Positions 42,976 through 52,505 of a stretch of 64,000 bases of DNA are shown here, piece after piece. The stretch comes from Natronorubrum halalkaliphilum (GTDB lineage: Archaea > Halobacteriota > Halobacteria > Halobacteriales > Natrialbaceae), in contig NZ_WUYX01000008.1 in NCBI RefSeq assembly GCF_009834785.1, positions 27,814 through 91,813 on the forward strand, given 5' to 3'. Made by a program: the position numbers and the translations under genes. Position 1 is the stretch's first letter. The number at the start of each line of letters is the position of its first letter. The notes under the pieces were generated by a model. It ran no database searches, had not been told where the DNA came from, and was given only the letters and a program-made list of their open reading frames with translations.

Positions 42976-43326
42976 TCAGCCGTCCGTCGGCTCATCGCTC
43001 TCTTCACGCTCTGTGACCCGCCAGATATCCGGCAGTAGCTCGAGTCGACTGGCGAACAGGAGCCCGAGTCCGAGCAGCAAACAGCCGAAAAACGCGACCA
43101 GAAACGTCCCGCCGCCAGGGAAAATGACGAGCGCGACGGCCGCCCCGACCCACGTGAGCCAGGCCAGGGTTTCCCAGGGCCGTCCGTCGTAGAGCCGCCA
43201 CATCGACAGCGAGAGCGCGAAGCCGCCGAGCGCGGCCGCCACCAGCACGCCCTCGAGAACCGTCGAGGCCGCGACCAGCACGCCGAAGCCGACGACTGCG
43301 ACCATGTCGAACCGATCCAGTGCCAT
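42976..43326 (-). CDS. Small membrane protein, hypothetical
   Basis: A 116-residue protein with four hydrophobic segments (about 6-24, 27-43, 52-70 and 74-92) and a short charged C-terminal tail (RVTEREESDEPTDG). No motif is recognised. It converges on the transporter gene and is divergent from the histidine kinase gene. Confidence 0.68.
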   Translation of the reverse strand: MALDRFDMVAVVGFGVLVAASTVLEGVLVAAALGGFALSLSMWRLYDGRPWETLAWLTWVGAAVALVIFPGGGTFLVAFFGCLLLGLGLLFASRLELLPDIWRVTEREESDEPTDG

Positions 43327-43470
43327 ACCTGAGGGTCAGGGCGACACACCAAACGGCTACCGATCTTTCCTCGCGGACCGGTCCCCTCGTTGCGCGAGCG
43401 TCGCCGTCCGGCCGACAGCAATATACACCGTGGCCACCATCACTATACCGTTCAGAGAGAACGATCACGT

Positions 43471-44556
43471 ATGCCGGACGAACGGCTCGACAAATACCGC
43501 GCTATCTGTGAAAACATCCACGATATCGCGTATATCGTTGATTCGGATCGGCAATTAACGTTTGTCAACAGTCGGTTCGCCGAAATGGCCGATCAACCGC
43601 GAGAGCAACTCGAGGGAACGCCGCTCGAGCAAGTCGCGATGAGCATCACCGACGAGGCTTCGAGAGTTGAGTTTCTCGACGCCGTCGATCGGATTCTCGA
43701 GGGGGAAATACGCGAAACCAAACTGGAACATCCGGCCAACTCTCCGGTTCTCGGGGATCATATCGCTGAAACGCGGCTGACGGTCTACGAACCCGAGGGG
43801 ACGCCCGAAGGCGTCATCGGCACCGCTCGAGACGTGACCGATCGGAAGGCCTCGGAGAGACAGCTACAGCGAGAGCGCGATCGACTCGATCGGTTTTCGG
43901 GCATCGTCGCCCACGACCTCCGAAACCCCTTGAACGTCGCGACGGGGCGTCTGTCACTCGTTCGGGAAACGTGTCGGGAGGAGCGGGAACAAGCGCAGGA
44001 CAAGGAGCAGGACCAAGAGAGAGGCCGGAACCAGGAACATCTGGACGCGATCGAAACATCGCTGAACCGCATGAGTCGAATCATCGACGATATGTTGCAT
44101 CTCAGCCGCGAGGGGCGAGATATCGGCGCGACGGAACCGATCGATCCGGAGCGCGTCGCGACCGCCGCGTGGGAGTCGATCGTCGTCCCTGAGGCCGAGT
44201 TCGAACTGGTCCGAACGGACGATCACGTCGGATTGGTTCTGGGGGACGCCGATCGGCTCACACGGCTCTTCGAGAACCTGTTCCGAAACGCCGTGGAGCA
44301 CGACGAGGAGCCGGCCAGCGTTCGCGTCGAACTGTTCGAAGACGGGTTCGCGGTCGAAGATACCGGACCGGGGATCCCGGAGGCGGAACGCGACCGCGTG
44401 TTCGATTCCGGCTATTCGATCAGTACGGACGGAACCGGCTACGGGCTGAGTATCGTTCGACAGATCGTCGACGCACACGGGTGGAGCATCGACGTCACTG
44501 ACGGAGACGACGGCGCGCGATTCGAGATCACCGGGATCGAGACCGTCGGCCGGTAG
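43471..44556 (+). CDS. PAS-domain sensor histidine kinase
   Basis: A cytoplasmic 361-residue histidine kinase with no membrane helix. Residues ~8-128 form a PAS domain (AICENIHDIAYIVDSDRQLTFVN, ending TARDVTDRKASE), then a HisKA dimerisation helix with the phospho-acceptor H148 in FSGIVAHDLRNPLN, a Glu/Gln-rich coiled insert, and an ATPase domain with N box LFRNAVEHD, G1 EDTGPGIPEAERDRVF and G2 GTGYGLSIVRQI. No response regulator is adjacent, so it is an orphan kinase. A TATA-like CACTATACCG lies 26 bp before ATG 43471. Confidence 0.9.
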   Translation: MPDERLDKYRAICENIHDIAYIVDSDRQLTFVNSRFAEMADQPREQLEGTPLEQVAMSITDEASRVEFLDAVDRILEGEIRETKLEHPANSPVLGDHIAETRLTVYEPEGTPEGVIGTARDVTDRKASERQLQRERDRLDRFSGIVAHDLRNPLNVATGRLSLVRETCREEREQAQDKEQDQERGRNQEHLDAIETSLNRMSRIIDDMLHLSREGRDIGATEPIDPERVATAAWESIVVPEAEFELVRTDDHVGLVLGDADRLTRLFENLFRNAVEHDEEPASVRVELFEDGFAVEDTGPGIPEAERDRVFDSGYSISTDGTGYGLSIVRQIVDAHGWSIDVTDGDDGARFEITGIETVGR

Positions 44557-44622
44557 CCACCGCCCAGATTCATCCCGCTTCGATATCCGCCTCACTCGAG
44601 ACGACCGAGCGCCCCGGACGGC

Positions 44623-45708
44623 TCAATCGTCGCTCATAACGGGAACGCTCGCACGCACCTCGAGACGGTCCAGATCGCCGATAAAAGAGGCCAGCATCTC
44701 GCGGGTGACGTGGGGCATGCACACGATCCGCAACTCGCCGGTTCCGGTCCGGGAGATGCGCCACCCCTCGGCCCGCAGCGCGTCGAACGTCGATTTGGGA
44801 ACGTCGGCCGCGACGAGCGGCAACGTCGGGTCGACGACCTCGTAGCCGCGCTTCTCGAGGGCGTCGGCCAGCCACTCGGCGTTGTTCCGCGAGCGAACGT
44901 ACTGGCGCTCGTACCCCTCGGGCCACAGTTCCGCCATCGCGGCGACCGCACTCGCGACGCCCGCGCCCGATCGGGTTCCCGTCAACGTGGCCTGCGAGGT
45001 CGACTCGAGGTAGGGCGTGTCAACGGCGAGTTCGTCGAACAGGTCGTCGGAACGGGCGAGCAGTCCGCCGGCAGGCACCGCAGCCTGCCCCATCTTGTGC
45101 GGATCGATCGCCATCGTGTCGACCGGCGCGTGGTCGAAGTGCCACTCGAAGTCGGTAAACGGCAGGACGAAGCCGCCCCAGGCGGCGTCGACGTGAAGCA
45201 TGGCGTCGACTGCCTCGGCGATCTCGCCGAGTTCCGGAATCGGATCGACGCGGCCGTACTCGGTCGTTCCCGCAACGCCGATCACCATCGCCGTCTCTTC
45301 GTCGACACAGGAACGAACCGCCTCGAGATCCGCCCGGAACGAGTCGTCCGTAGGGACGATACGCAGGTCGACGCCGAGCACGTCGGCCGCCTTCTGAAAA
45401 CTGAAGTGTGCCGACTCGGGCATGACGACGTTCGGCGTCCGCGTCTCGGCGCGGTTGCGAGCGATCCGGACGGCCTGGATGTTCGCCTCCGTCCCCCCGC
45501 TGGCGATGTAGCCGGACGGATCCTCGAGACCAGCGATATCTCCGAGCATGGAGACGGCCTCGTCCTCGAGGGCTGTCACCGACGGATACGTCCCGGGGTC
45601 GCCGGGGTTCGTCGCGAGAAACCGTTCGGCCGCCTCGCGTGCGACAGGGTGTGGCTCCGTACACATCGACGAGAGCACCCGGTCGAACGCTTGCGGCTCG
45701 ATTTGCAT
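44623..45708 (-). CDS. mfnA: Tyrosine/L-aspartate decarboxylase (MfnA type)
   Basis: A PLP group II decarboxylase of 361 residues. In methanogens MfnA makes tyramine for methanofuran; in non-methanogens the same family makes beta-alanine from aspartate for coenzyme A, the more likely role here. The PLP lysine is K205 in [19 protein letters not shown] carries the Asp pairing with the pyridine nitrogen. It starts at ATG 45708 ([15 protein letters not shown]), the conserved N-terminus; an in-frame codon ten residues upstream is less likely. Confidence 0.92.
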   Translation of the reverse strand: MQIEPQAFDRVLSSMCTEPHPVAREAAERFLATNPGDPGTYPSVTALEDEAVSMLGDIAGLEDPSGYIASGGTEANIQAVRIARNRAETRTPNVVMPESAHFSFQKAADVLGVDLRIVPTDDSFRADLEAVRSCVDEETAMVIGVAGTTEYGRVDPIPELGEIAEAVDAMLHVDAAWGGFVLPFTDFEWHFDHAPVDTMAIDPHKMGQAAVPAGGLLARSDDLFDELAVDTPYLESTSQATLTGTRSGAGVASAVAAMAELWPEGYERQYVRSRNNAEWLADALEKRGYEVVDPTLPLVAADVPKSTFDALRAEGWRISRTGTGELRIVCMPHVTREMLASFIGDLDRLEVRASVPVMSDD

Positions 45709-45783
45709 ATCACGCACAAAGACGTTCACCGGTTTCAACGTTGCGCTTAACCGCTGTTTCGCGGGTTACCGACTCCCGCTCGA

Positions 45784-45803
45784 GCAGCCGGTAAAACGGC
45801 TGC
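45784..45803. terminator. Hairpin between ppsA and mfnA
   Basis: GCAGCCG (45784-45790) and CGGCTGC (45797-45803) form a perfect 7-bp stem with loop GTAAAA. It lies downstream of ppsA and 76 bp upstream of the mfnA start. A terminator or leader structure is possible. Confidence 0.4.
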
Positions 45804-45954
45804 GTTTAGTGGCGAAACGCTGGAAAAAGAGACGCTGATCACGTGTTGTCTACTGCTTAAAAACCGGCTCGAAGCGAGAGGCCGCGGGACCGATCGCTCG
45901 AGGGGGCAAAGCAGCTGAACGGCGGAGCGCTGGAAATCGAACGCGGCAAAGTAT

Positions 45955-45986
45955 CCGAGTGGCCGAGTGACCGAGTAGTCGAGTAG
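45955..45986. repeat. 8-bp tandem repeat (CCGAGTRR)
   Basis: Four consecutive units CCGAGTGG, CCGAGTGA, CCGAGTAG and TCGAGTAG lie in the 318-bp gap 45709-46026 between ppsA and mfnA. Apart from this and the hairpin nearby, the gap shows nothing coding. Confidence 0.7.
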
Positions 45987-46026
45987 CCGTGTGCCTGTCC
46001 GGTCTACGGCGAGTCCGAGTCGCCGG

Positions 46027-48366
46027 TTACCGAACCGAATCGAGCAGCAGCTTCTGTTCGGTCCGTTTGACCTCGTGTTGGACGTCACGGACGGCGTCGA
46101 TGTTCGCCGAAATCGAGCTCACGCCTTCGTCGACGAGGAACTGGACCATCTCCGGTTTCGAGCCGGCCTGGCCGCAGATACTCGTCTCGACGTCGTGTTC
46201 GCGACAGGTCTCGATGACGTTGCCGATCAGCGTCAAGATGGACGGATGAAGCTCGTCGAACCGGTCGGCGACGTGTTCGTTGTTCCGGTCGACCGCGAGC
46301 GTGTACTGGGTGAGGTCGTTGGTCCCGAAGGAGGCGAAGTCGATACCCGCCTCGGCCATCCCTTCGACCGACAGCGCGGACGCCGGGGTTTCGATCATCG
46401 CGCCCCACTTGCGTTTGTCGGGGTCGATCCCGGCCTCTTTCATGAGCGTCTTTGCCCGATAGATGTCCTCCGCGTCGTTGACCAGCGGGAACATGATCTC
46501 GACGTTGTCGTAGCCCATCTCGAAGAGCCGCCGGAACGCCTCGAGTTCGTGGGCGAAGACCTCCGGCCGATCCAGCGAGCGCCGGATGCCCCGGTAGCCA
46601 AGCATCGGGTTGTGCTCCGTCGGTTCGTCGTCCCCGCCCTCGAGTTGACGGAACTCGTCGGTCGGGGCGTCGAGGGTGCGCACGCGAACCGGACGCGGAT
46701 AGAACTCGTCGGCGACGCCGCGGATCCCCTGTACGAGCTCCTGAATGTAGGCATCCTCGCCGTTTTCCTGGATGAACTTCGCCGGCGTCTGGTTCAACGA
46801 GAGGATCATGTGCTCCATGCGGAGCAGGCCGACGCCGTCGGCACCCGTCGCGGCCGCGCGTTCGGCGGCCTCGGGAATCGAGACGTTGACCTTCACCTCG
46901 GTCGCGGTCATCGGCTTGACCGGCGACTGCGGGCGAACTTCCTCGACGGGTTCGGTCTCCTCGTCGGGGTCGACTTCCGAGCCCTCGAGGACAGCGCCCT
47001 TGTCGCCGTCGAGCGTGACGACCTGGCCGTCCTCGAGGACCGTCGTGGCGTTGGTCGTGCCGACGATGGCCGGGACGCCGAGTTCTCGGGAAACGATCGC
47101 GGCGTGGCTGGTCATTCCGCCCTCGTCGGTGATGATCCCCGCCGCTCGCTTCATCGCGGGCACCATGTCGGGCATCGTCATCTCGGTGACGATGATGTCG
47201 CCCTCGCCGACCTTGTCCAGATCGTCGAGTTTCGTGACGATCTGTGCGGCCCCGCTGACGGTACCCGGACTCGAGCCGAGTCCGTCGACGATGACGTCAC
47301 CGGAGGAGTCTCCCGTCGAGGCATCCCCGCTTTCGCCGCCCGCAGCCTGCACGCTGCCGCTGCCGTCGGTGAGGCCCTGCGTGGGGTCGACGCTGCCGCC
47401 GGCCGCCGCTGCGGTCTCGCCGGTCTCGTCGATTGTCGTGATCGGTCGGGACTGGAGCATGAAGACCTCGCCGTCGACGATTGCCCACTCGACATCCTGT
47501 GGTTCGTCGTAGTGATCCTCGACGCGTTCACCGAGGTCCATGAGGTCGCCGATCTCGTCGTCGGAGATGACCCGTTCGTTGCGCTTTGCTTCGGGCACCT
47601 CGCGCTCGACAGTCGTCCCCGTCTCCTCGTCTTTCTCGTGCATCACCTTCTTCTCGGCGACGGTGACGTCGACCGACCGGTCCTCGCGGTCGATGACGTA
47701 GTTGTCCGGCGAGACGGCGCCGGAGACGACGGCCTCGCCGAGCCCCCACGCGGCCTCGATGATCATCGTCGGATCGCCCGTCGACGGGTGGCTCGTGAAC
47801 ATCACGCCCGATTTCTGGGCGTCGACCATCTGCTGGACGACGACAGCGATGTTGACGGCGGAGTGGTCGAAGCCCTGCTCCTGACGGTAGTAGATCGCTC
47901 GCTGGGTAAACAGCGACGCCCAGCACTCGCGGACACGATCGAGCAGATTCTCCTCCGTGACGTTCAGAAACGTCTCCTGTTGTCCCGCAAACGATGCGTC
48001 CGGCAGGTCCTCGGCCGTCGCCGACGACCGAACAGCGACGAACGCCTCGCCGTCGCCGACCCGTCCGTAGGACTCGAGAATCTCCTCGCGCAGATCGTCG
48101 GGGAACGGCGTCTCGATAATGAGTTCCTGTGCGCGGTCGGCCGCGTTCGCGAGCGCGCTCGAGTCGTCGACGTCGACGTCAACGGCTTCGAACAGTTCCT
48201 CGTCGATTTCGGCTTCCTCGATAAACGATCGATATGTTCCGGCGGTTACCACGAACCCCGGTGGCACGGGCAGCCCAGCACCCGTAAGCTCGCCCAGGGA
48301 GGCGCCTTTGCCGCCGACCTTTTCGAGGTCGTCGGCACTGATCTCGTCCAGCCAGAGTACAGCCAT
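46027..48366 (-). CDS. ppsA: Phosphoenolpyruvate synthase (pyruvate, water dikinase)
   Basis: Gluconeogenic enzyme converting pyruvate and ATP to PEP, AMP and phosphate. The 779-residue product has the N-terminal ATP-grasp domain (DLEKVGGKGASLGELT, VAVRSSATAEDLPDASFAGQQETFLN), the swivelling phosphohistidine domain with the catalytic His in GGMTSHAAIVSRELGVPA, and the C-terminal PEP/pyruvate barrel ending in the catalytic Cys motif SICGQAG. A Gly/Ser/Asp-rich linker of ~40 residues precedes the His domain. TTCTTTATTC lies 29 bp upstream of ATG 48366, so the mRNA is leaderless. Confidence 0.97.
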   Translation of the reverse strand: MAVLWLDEISADDLEKVGGKGASLGELTGAGLPVPPGFVVTAGTYRSFIEEAEIDEELFEAVDVDVDDSSALANAADRAQELIIETPFPDDLREEILESYGRVGDGEAFVAVRSSATAEDLPDASFAGQQETFLNVTEENLLDRVRECWASLFTQRAIYYRQEQGFDHSAVNIAVVVQQMVDAQKSGVMFTSHPSTGDPTMIIEAAWGLGEAVVSGAVSPDNYVIDREDRSVDVTVAEKKVMHEKDEETGTTVEREVPEAKRNERVISDDEIGDLMDLGERVEDHYDEPQDVEWAIVDGEVFMLQSRPITTIDETGETAAAAGGSVDPTQGLTDGSGSVQAAGGESGDASTGDSSGDVIVDGLGSSPGTVSGAAQIVTKLDDLDKVGEGDIIVTEMTMPDMVPAMKRAAGIITDEGGMTSHAAIVSRELGVPAIVGTTNATTVLEDGQVVTLDGDKGAVLEGSEVDPDEETEPVEEVRPQSPVKPMTATEVKVNVSIPEAAERAAATGADGVGLLRMEHMILSLNQTPAKFIQENGEDAYIQELVQGIRGVADEFYPRPVRVRTLDAPTDEFRQLEGGDDEPTEHNPMLGYRGIRRSLDRPEVFAHELEAFRRLFEMGYDNVEIMFPLVNDAEDIYRAKTLMKEAGIDPDKRKWGAMIETPASALSVEGMAEAGIDFASFGTNDLTQYTLAVDRNNEHVADRFDELHPSILTLIGNVIETCREHDVETSICGQAGSKPEMVQFLVDEGVSSISANIDAVRDVQHEVKRTEQKLLLDSVR

Positions 48367-48389
48367 TGCTACTGTCGTGGACACCCGAG

Positions 48390-48400
48390 CGAATAAAGAA
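48390..48400 (-). promoter_or_regulatory. TATA box of ppsA
   Basis: TTCTTTATTC on the minus strand, centred 29 bp upstream of the ppsA ATG at 48366. Confidence 0.6.
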
Positions 48401-48519
48401 GGTTGCGAACACTCGCGCCCATTCGCAACTCGGTATCGAATGAATGCTGCAGTAGGATGTGGTTTACAGCCGGTATCGGAGACGGACAGCGACTGTCACG
48501 CATACCGCTCAGGGGCCGC

Positions 48520-48548
48520 GGTTCACGGGTCGTAGTTCGCAGTTCGCG
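48520..48548 (-). repeat. Dispersed 29-bp repeat, copy 2
   Basis: On the minus strand it starts CGCGAACTGCGAACTACG and matches 33355-33383 at 25 of 29 bases. It lies in the gap between ppsA and trmI. Nearby TCCAGATC repeats (48565-48595) add to the low-complexity character. Confidence 0.65.
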
Positions 48549-48605
48549 ACCGAGACCGAAATTCAAATCCAGATCCAGATCTATGTCCAGATCGAACCGC
48601 GGCCG

Positions 48606-49427
48606 CTACACGTTCCGCGCGATCGTCAGATAGCCCGTGTGGCCGACCGGCGCGGTCGAGGGGCGCGAGCCGCGGTCGTCGAACTGCATCTCGCGCTGAA
48701 TGGTCTCTCGCGTGCGGACGTTCGATAGGTCTGCCTCGTGGGCCGTCTCGACGACCTCGCGAGTCGACTCGATGAACGGGCTGTAGACCGCGAGAAACCC
48801 ACCCTCGACCAGCAGTTCGGGCGCGTGTCCGACGATGGACGCCGCATCACCCGTATCGAGGGTCAAAACGTCGAACGACGACGCCTCGAGGGTCTCGAGT
48901 TCCTCCGTCAAATCACCGGTTCGGACGTCGACGGCGTCGGACACGCCGCCGAGTGCCATGTTCTCGCGGGCGACTTCGGCGAACTCCGGATCGCGTTCGT
49001 AGGTGACCACCGACGCGCCGGCGCGGGCCATCGAAGCCGCGAGCACGCCCGTTCCGGTGCCGGTATCGAGCACTCGGTCGCCCCGAGCGATGCCCGTCTC
49101 GCCGATCACCAGCCCGATATCGCGGGGCACCATCGGCGCGCCGGTCCGCTCGAACTGGTGGAACAGGTCCGGTCCGCGCAGCCTGCGGACCTGAAACGCG
49201 TCGCCCAGATGCGTCTCGATCGTGTCTCCCGGTTGAACGTCCTCCGGGACCTCGAGCACGCCGAGGTCCGTTCCCTGTTCGCCCCCCGGTGGGATGAGGT
49301 ACTCGCGGTCGCCGCGGACGAGCAAGACGGGGACGCGCTCCTCGACCGCCTGCTCGGCGTCGCTCTCATCGCTGTCGTCCGCACGGGCAGCACCGCTCTC
49401 GTCGTCGGTATCAGAATCGCGACTCAC
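48606..49427 (-). CDS. trmI: tRNA (adenine-N1) methyltransferase TrmI
   Basis: SAM-dependent methyltransferase making m1A in tRNA (m1A57/58). The 273-residue protein has an acidic N-terminal leader, a beta-barrel domain (~35-95), then LFHQFERTGAPMVPRDIGLVIGETGI typical of TrmI, the SAM-binding motif I VLDTGTGTGVLAASMARAG, and a DVLTLDTGD motif IV. The start is GTG 49427, 7 bp after the NAC stop, so trmI is probably co-transcribed with nac, a common haloarchaeal pairing. Confidence 0.9.
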   Translation of the reverse strand: MSRDSDTDDESGAARADDSDESDAEQAVEERVPVLLVRGDREYLIPPGGEQGTDLGVLEVPEDVQPGDTIETHLGDAFQVRRLRGPDLFHQFERTGAPMVPRDIGLVIGETGIARGDRVLDTGTGTGVLAASMARAGASVVTYERDPEFAEVARENMALGGVSDAVDVRTGDLTEELETLEASSFDVLTLDTGDAASIVGHAPELLVEGGFLAVYSPFIESTREVVETAHEADLSNVRTRETIQREMQFDDRGSRPSTAPVGHTGYLTIARNV

Positions 49428-49434
49428 GCGATGG

Positions 49435-49818
49435 TCACTCGAGGTCGCCGACTGCGGCGGCGAGGTCGCCGTCGTTGTCCTCGAGGGCCTCGCGGGCCTC
49501 GTCCTCGCTGACGCCGGCGCGGGTGGCGACGAGTTCGACGTCGTCGTCCGGAATCGCACTGCCGTCATCGTCGGCCCCCGCGCCGCCACCGGCGCCGCCG
49601 GCCGCACCGGACTCGACCTGTTCGGGCGAGCCGATGACCTGGTAGGTCTCCTGGCCGCGAGCGTCCATCTTCGTGACTTCGGCGTTGTCGAAGACGAGAT
49701 CGTACTCGTCGGTGCGGATGATGACCTCTTCGGCCTCGATATCCTCGACGTCGATCCCCATCTGTTCCATCATCTGTTCCATCTTGCGCGGGTTCAGTCC
49801 GCCGCCTCCTCCAAACAT
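49435..49818 (-). CDS. nac: Archaeal nascent polypeptide-associated complex protein (aNAC)
   Basis: Ribosome-associated chaperone, a homodimer in archaea. The 127-residue protein has the Gly-rich start [21 protein letters not shown], the NAC beta-barrel domain (~25-80; [30 protein letters not shown]), a Gly/Ala/Asp linker and a C-terminal UBA domain ([33 protein letters not shown]). I prefer ATG 49818: GGGAGG lies upstream and GCATAAAAGG, the TATA box, is 32 bp upstream, leaving a ~5-nt leader; an in-frame GTG at 49827 would add three residues. Confidence 0.93.
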   Translation of the reverse strand: MFGGGGGLNPRKMEQMMEQMGIDVEDIEAEEVIIRTDEYDLVFDNAEVTKMDARGQETYQVIGSPEQVESGAAGGAGGGAGADDDGSAIPDDDVELVATRAGVSEDEAREALEDNDGDLAAAVGDLE

Positions 49819-49889
49819 ACCCGACACGTCGCCTCCCGCAACCTTTTATGCTGCGGTCTGGCTCGCCCGCCCCGAGCGTCGGTTCCCGG

Positions 49890-50408
49890 TCACCCGAGCG
49901 CGGCGAGTCCGAACAACGGTACGGCGACGTAGACGCCGTGATACAGAAGCGTCGACGAACCGACGTGGACGAAATACCGCCGACGAGGGTACGCGCTCAC
50001 CCCGGCGGGAATCGCGATCAGCCCGCGACTCCACGGGATCACGTTCGTCCCGAAGACCGCGAGGTCGCCGTACCGGTCGAACCAGCGGTCGACCCGACGG
50101 AATCGATCCGAAGACGGCTCGAGGTGGAGATATGGAACCGCCGCGACGAGTTCCTCGCCGTACCGCCTGCTACCGGTGTAGACGGCGAACTGGCCGATCA
50201 CGTGTGCGACCGTCACCAGGACGACGAGCGAGACCGCGCCCGCGCGGGTCGGACCGGTGAGAACCACGTAGCCGGAGAGGCAGACGCTCGTCGGAAAGAT
50301 TTTGCCGACGAGCGCGCCTTTCAGGACGAACACGACGAACAGCGCCGGCAGTCCGACGACGTCGAGCACGGCGAGGACGGATTCGATGGAGAGCGTAACG
50401 GACGGCAT
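49890..50408 (-). CDS. DedA/VTT-family membrane protein
   Basis: A 172-residue DedA-like protein. LPALFVVFVLKGALVGKIFPTSVCLSGY is the conserved re-entrant first part; RFRRVDRWFDRYGDLAVFGTNVIPWSRGLIAIPAGVS carries the family's Arg-containing motif (FxRxxPxxR-like, here NVIPWSRG). DedA proteins are linked to phospholipid flipping. The start is uncertain: ATG 50408 fits the family N-terminus; an ATG at 50480 would add a 24-residue polar extension. Confidence 0.82.
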   Translation of the reverse strand: MPSVTLSIESVLAVLDVVGLPALFVVFVLKGALVGKIFPTSVCLSGYVVLTGPTRAGAVSLVVLVTVAHVIGQFAVYTGSRRYGEELVAAVPYLHLEPSSDRFRRVDRWFDRYGDLAVFGTNVIPWSRGLIAIPAGVSAYPRRRYFVHVGSSTLLYHGVYVAVPLFGLAALG

Positions 50409-50666
50409 GGGTGGAGGATCGGCGTCAGCGGGGGAGTCCGCGACGTCGAACGTATGCGGTCGGTTGTCCCCGGGGACCATAAAGCAGCAGCGGCAATTTC
50501 TGACTCGGAAACTCGTTCGAGCGACGTCGTCAGCGTCGGCATTGACGGCGGCGTCGATGACCGTTGCTCGCCGTGAGTTCGCTCAGACGGTCCGCTGTAA
50601 CTGCGTCCCGGAAAGCACCCCAAGACCGCTGGTGGTCGCTTTCGGCACCGATACAGCAGTTCGTCT

Positions 50667-50751
50667 CATACGGATTGCTGTAACTATTTACCGCCGATCA
50701 CCAGGGACGGGATCGGTGATCGGCGGTAATTGACTACAGTAAACCGTATCA
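50667..50751. mobile_element. 85-bp palindromic element (MITE/REP-like), copy 1
   Basis: Begins CATACGGATTGCTGTAAC and ends ACAGTAAACCGTATCA. Its inner arms CCGCCGATCACC and GGTGATCGGCGG pair perfectly over 12 bp, and the outer arms pair imperfectly. The right-hand 37 bases and left-hand 21 bases are identical to a second copy at 56903-56986. The right end overlaps the stop codon of the PUA gene. The rest of the gap 50409-50748 shows no gene. Confidence 0.75.
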
Positions 50752-51243
50752 GTCGGACGCAGGCGCGCCTTCGCGAACGTTCACCGCCATCCCGGTCTCG
50801 AAGTCCTCGATCGTGTCGGCGCCGAGCTGTGCCGTGCCGACCGCGATCAGTTCGCCGCGCTCGTGGACCACCAGCACCTCGTCGCCCGGACGGATCTCCG
50901 CGCCTGCCTCGAGGACGAACTTCGTAAAGACGTTCTTTTCGTCGCGAACGAACGGTTCGCTCTCGTCGTCGACGACCACGCGATAAGCCGGATGGGCGAG
51001 CGCCTCGTGGAGACGGCGACCGCCCTCGAGCCCGAGCGTAAACCGGCCATCGGTTCCGAACGAGACGATGCGGCCCGCATCGGCGTGGACCTGCTGCGGT
51101 CGCCCCGAGGTGGTCCGCTTGATCGTCAGCGAGTCGGCGGACGGGAACAGTGCCGCGCCCGCGCCCGCACCGAACTGGTAGTCCGCGATCGTTCGGAGGT
51201 TCCGCAGTCCCGCCCGTCCGCTTCCGTCGGCTGAGTCGCTCAT
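50749..51243 (-). CDS. PUA-domain RNA-binding protein
   Basis: A 164-residue protein. The C-terminal half is a PUA domain (RIVSFGTDGRFTLGLEGGRRL, VFTKFVLEAGAEIRPGDEVLVVHERGELIAVGTAQL), the fold found at the end of archaeosine transglycosylase and Cbf5; the N-terminal part (RNLRTIADYQFGAGAGAALFP) is the conserved lead of the haloarchaeal stand-alone family. It probably acts in tRNA or rRNA modification. TATA-like GGGCTTTCGA lies 27 bp before ATG 51243. Its stop codon TGA lies in the end of the palindromic element. Confidence 0.83.
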   Translation of the reverse strand: MSDSADGSGRAGLRNLRTIADYQFGAGAGAALFPSADSLTIKRTTSGRPQQVHADAGRIVSFGTDGRFTLGLEGGRRLHEALAHPAYRVVVDDESEPFVRDEKNVFTKFVLEAGAEIRPGDEVLVVHERGELIAVGTAQLGADTIEDFETGMAVNVREGAPASD

Positions 51244-51420
51244 TGCCGAGGAGTTCACCGCGGCCGGTCGAAAGCCCTTCGACCTCGAGCGAGGACGAAC
51301 TAGTCTGCAACCAGTGCGCATTGTTACCACACGTATCGGCGGCACGAATAATTGTCAGATATCGTGATAAAAACGAGATAGCGAACGTTATAATAGTCGA
51401 TTCAGTAGTACCGCTATCGC

Positions 51421-51603
51421 ATGGACGCGACGCAAATCGGCCTCGGGGTTGCCCTGCTCGTGCTCGGGAGCCTGACGCTGGCCGGTCCGGCCACGCTCGT
51501 CTCGGGACCAGTAGTGTACGTTCTGGCGGGTGTGATACTACTGATTACGGGGTATGCACTGCTGGTCGGCCTCTGGCACAATCAGTATCCGGAGCGGTCC
51601 TGA
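51421..51603 (+). CDS. Small two-helix membrane protein, hypothetical
   Basis: A 60-residue protein with two hydrophobic helices (about 5-24 and 29-50) separated by a short turn and ending LWHNQYPERS. GTTATAATAG (51387-51396) lies 29 bp upstream of the ATG, a strong TATA box for a leaderless mRNA, which supports the gene despite its size. No family recognised. Confidence 0.68.
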   Translation: MDATQIGLGVALLVLGSLTLAGPATLVSGPVVYVLAGVILLITGYALLVGLWHNQYPERS

Positions 51604-51753
51604 CGGCGCGATTATTTCGTCACGCTCTCGACTGCGACAGCCCGACAGTCCGATAATCGGCCGAATATCCGTTTCTCTACTCGCAAGCGGCGTCTACTGG
51701 CTCGAGTGGCGTCGACGTCTCACCCGTCCATAACGAGACCGATCTCCGCGCGC

Positions 51754-52251
51754 CTAGAGCAGGAACGTCTCGTGGCGTTCGCCGAGGTCGATGAACGAAT
51801 CGGCGGCATCGATGAGTTCCTCGGCCGTCGAGGATTCGAACGCCATCACCTCGACGCGGACGCCTTCGTGGCGCAGGTGCGAGCAGAGCCGGGAGAAGTC
51901 GCCGTCGCCCGTACAGAGCACGAGCGTGTCGATGTGGTTTGCAAGCGTCACCGCGTCGAGGCTCATGCCGACGTCCCAGTCCGCCTTCTTGGTTCCGTCG
52001 GAGAACGTCTTGATGTCCTTGATCTTCGGCTCGAAGCCAATGTCGATGAGCGCCTCGAAGAAACTCTCCTCTTCCGGCGAGTCCGCACGAATGACGTACG
52101 CGATCGCACGGGTGAGTTCGCGGTCCTGAACGGCTTTATCGAGGAGCGCGGAGTAATCGATATTGCGGCTGTGGATGCTCTGTGCAGTGTGATACAGGTT
52201 CTGGGCGTCGACGAGAACGGCGACGCGCTGACCGGGGTGAATTTCCGTCAT
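51754..52251 (-). CDS. NYN-domain ribonuclease-like protein (LabA/DUF88)
   Basis: A 165-residue PIN-like NYN protein. The acidic metal-site residues are in VAVLVDAQNLYHTA (near the N-terminus), KADWDVGMSLDAV and VLCTGDGDFSRLCSHLR. The fold suggests Mg2+-dependent RNA cleavage; targets unknown. The gene is 255 bp upstream of the htpX gene's 3' end and transcribed the opposite way from the small membrane protein. Confidence 0.88.
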   Translation of the reverse strand: MTEIHPGQRVAVLVDAQNLYHTAQSIHSRNIDYSALLDKAVQDRELTRAIAYVIRADSPEEESFFEALIDIGFEPKIKDIKTFSDGTKKADWDVGMSLDAVTLANHIDTLVLCTGDGDFSRLCSHLRHEGVRVEVMAFESSTAEELIDAADSFIDLGERHETFLL

Positions 52252-52505
52252 AGGCTATGCTCTGTCGGGCTACCGTAAAAATCGCGGCGTTCTCGCAGCA
52301 TACGGTAGAGCGGTTGGCACTTCTCGAGCCGAGTTACGTATCGACGCGGGTCACGGGCCGCCGCGGGACGGATCGCCGAACGTCAGTTCCGAAGCCCCGG
52401 GACGGGCGCGGTCGCTCCGAGAACGGGTACAGCAGCTCGGACGAGACGGGCGGGGAAGAGAATAGCGCGGTCAAAATACCGACTTCACCGCCGCTGATTA
52501 CTGTC

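Noticed and set aside
40589..43192. 867-codon plus-strand frame across metG and the SNF transporter
   Set aside because: It runs antisense to metG and then out of frame through the transporter gene; Arg-rich low-complexity translation.
45991..48396. 801-codon plus-strand frame opposite ppsA
   Set aside because: It is the exact antisense of ppsA, whose catalytic His and Cys motifs are intact; no independent signal.
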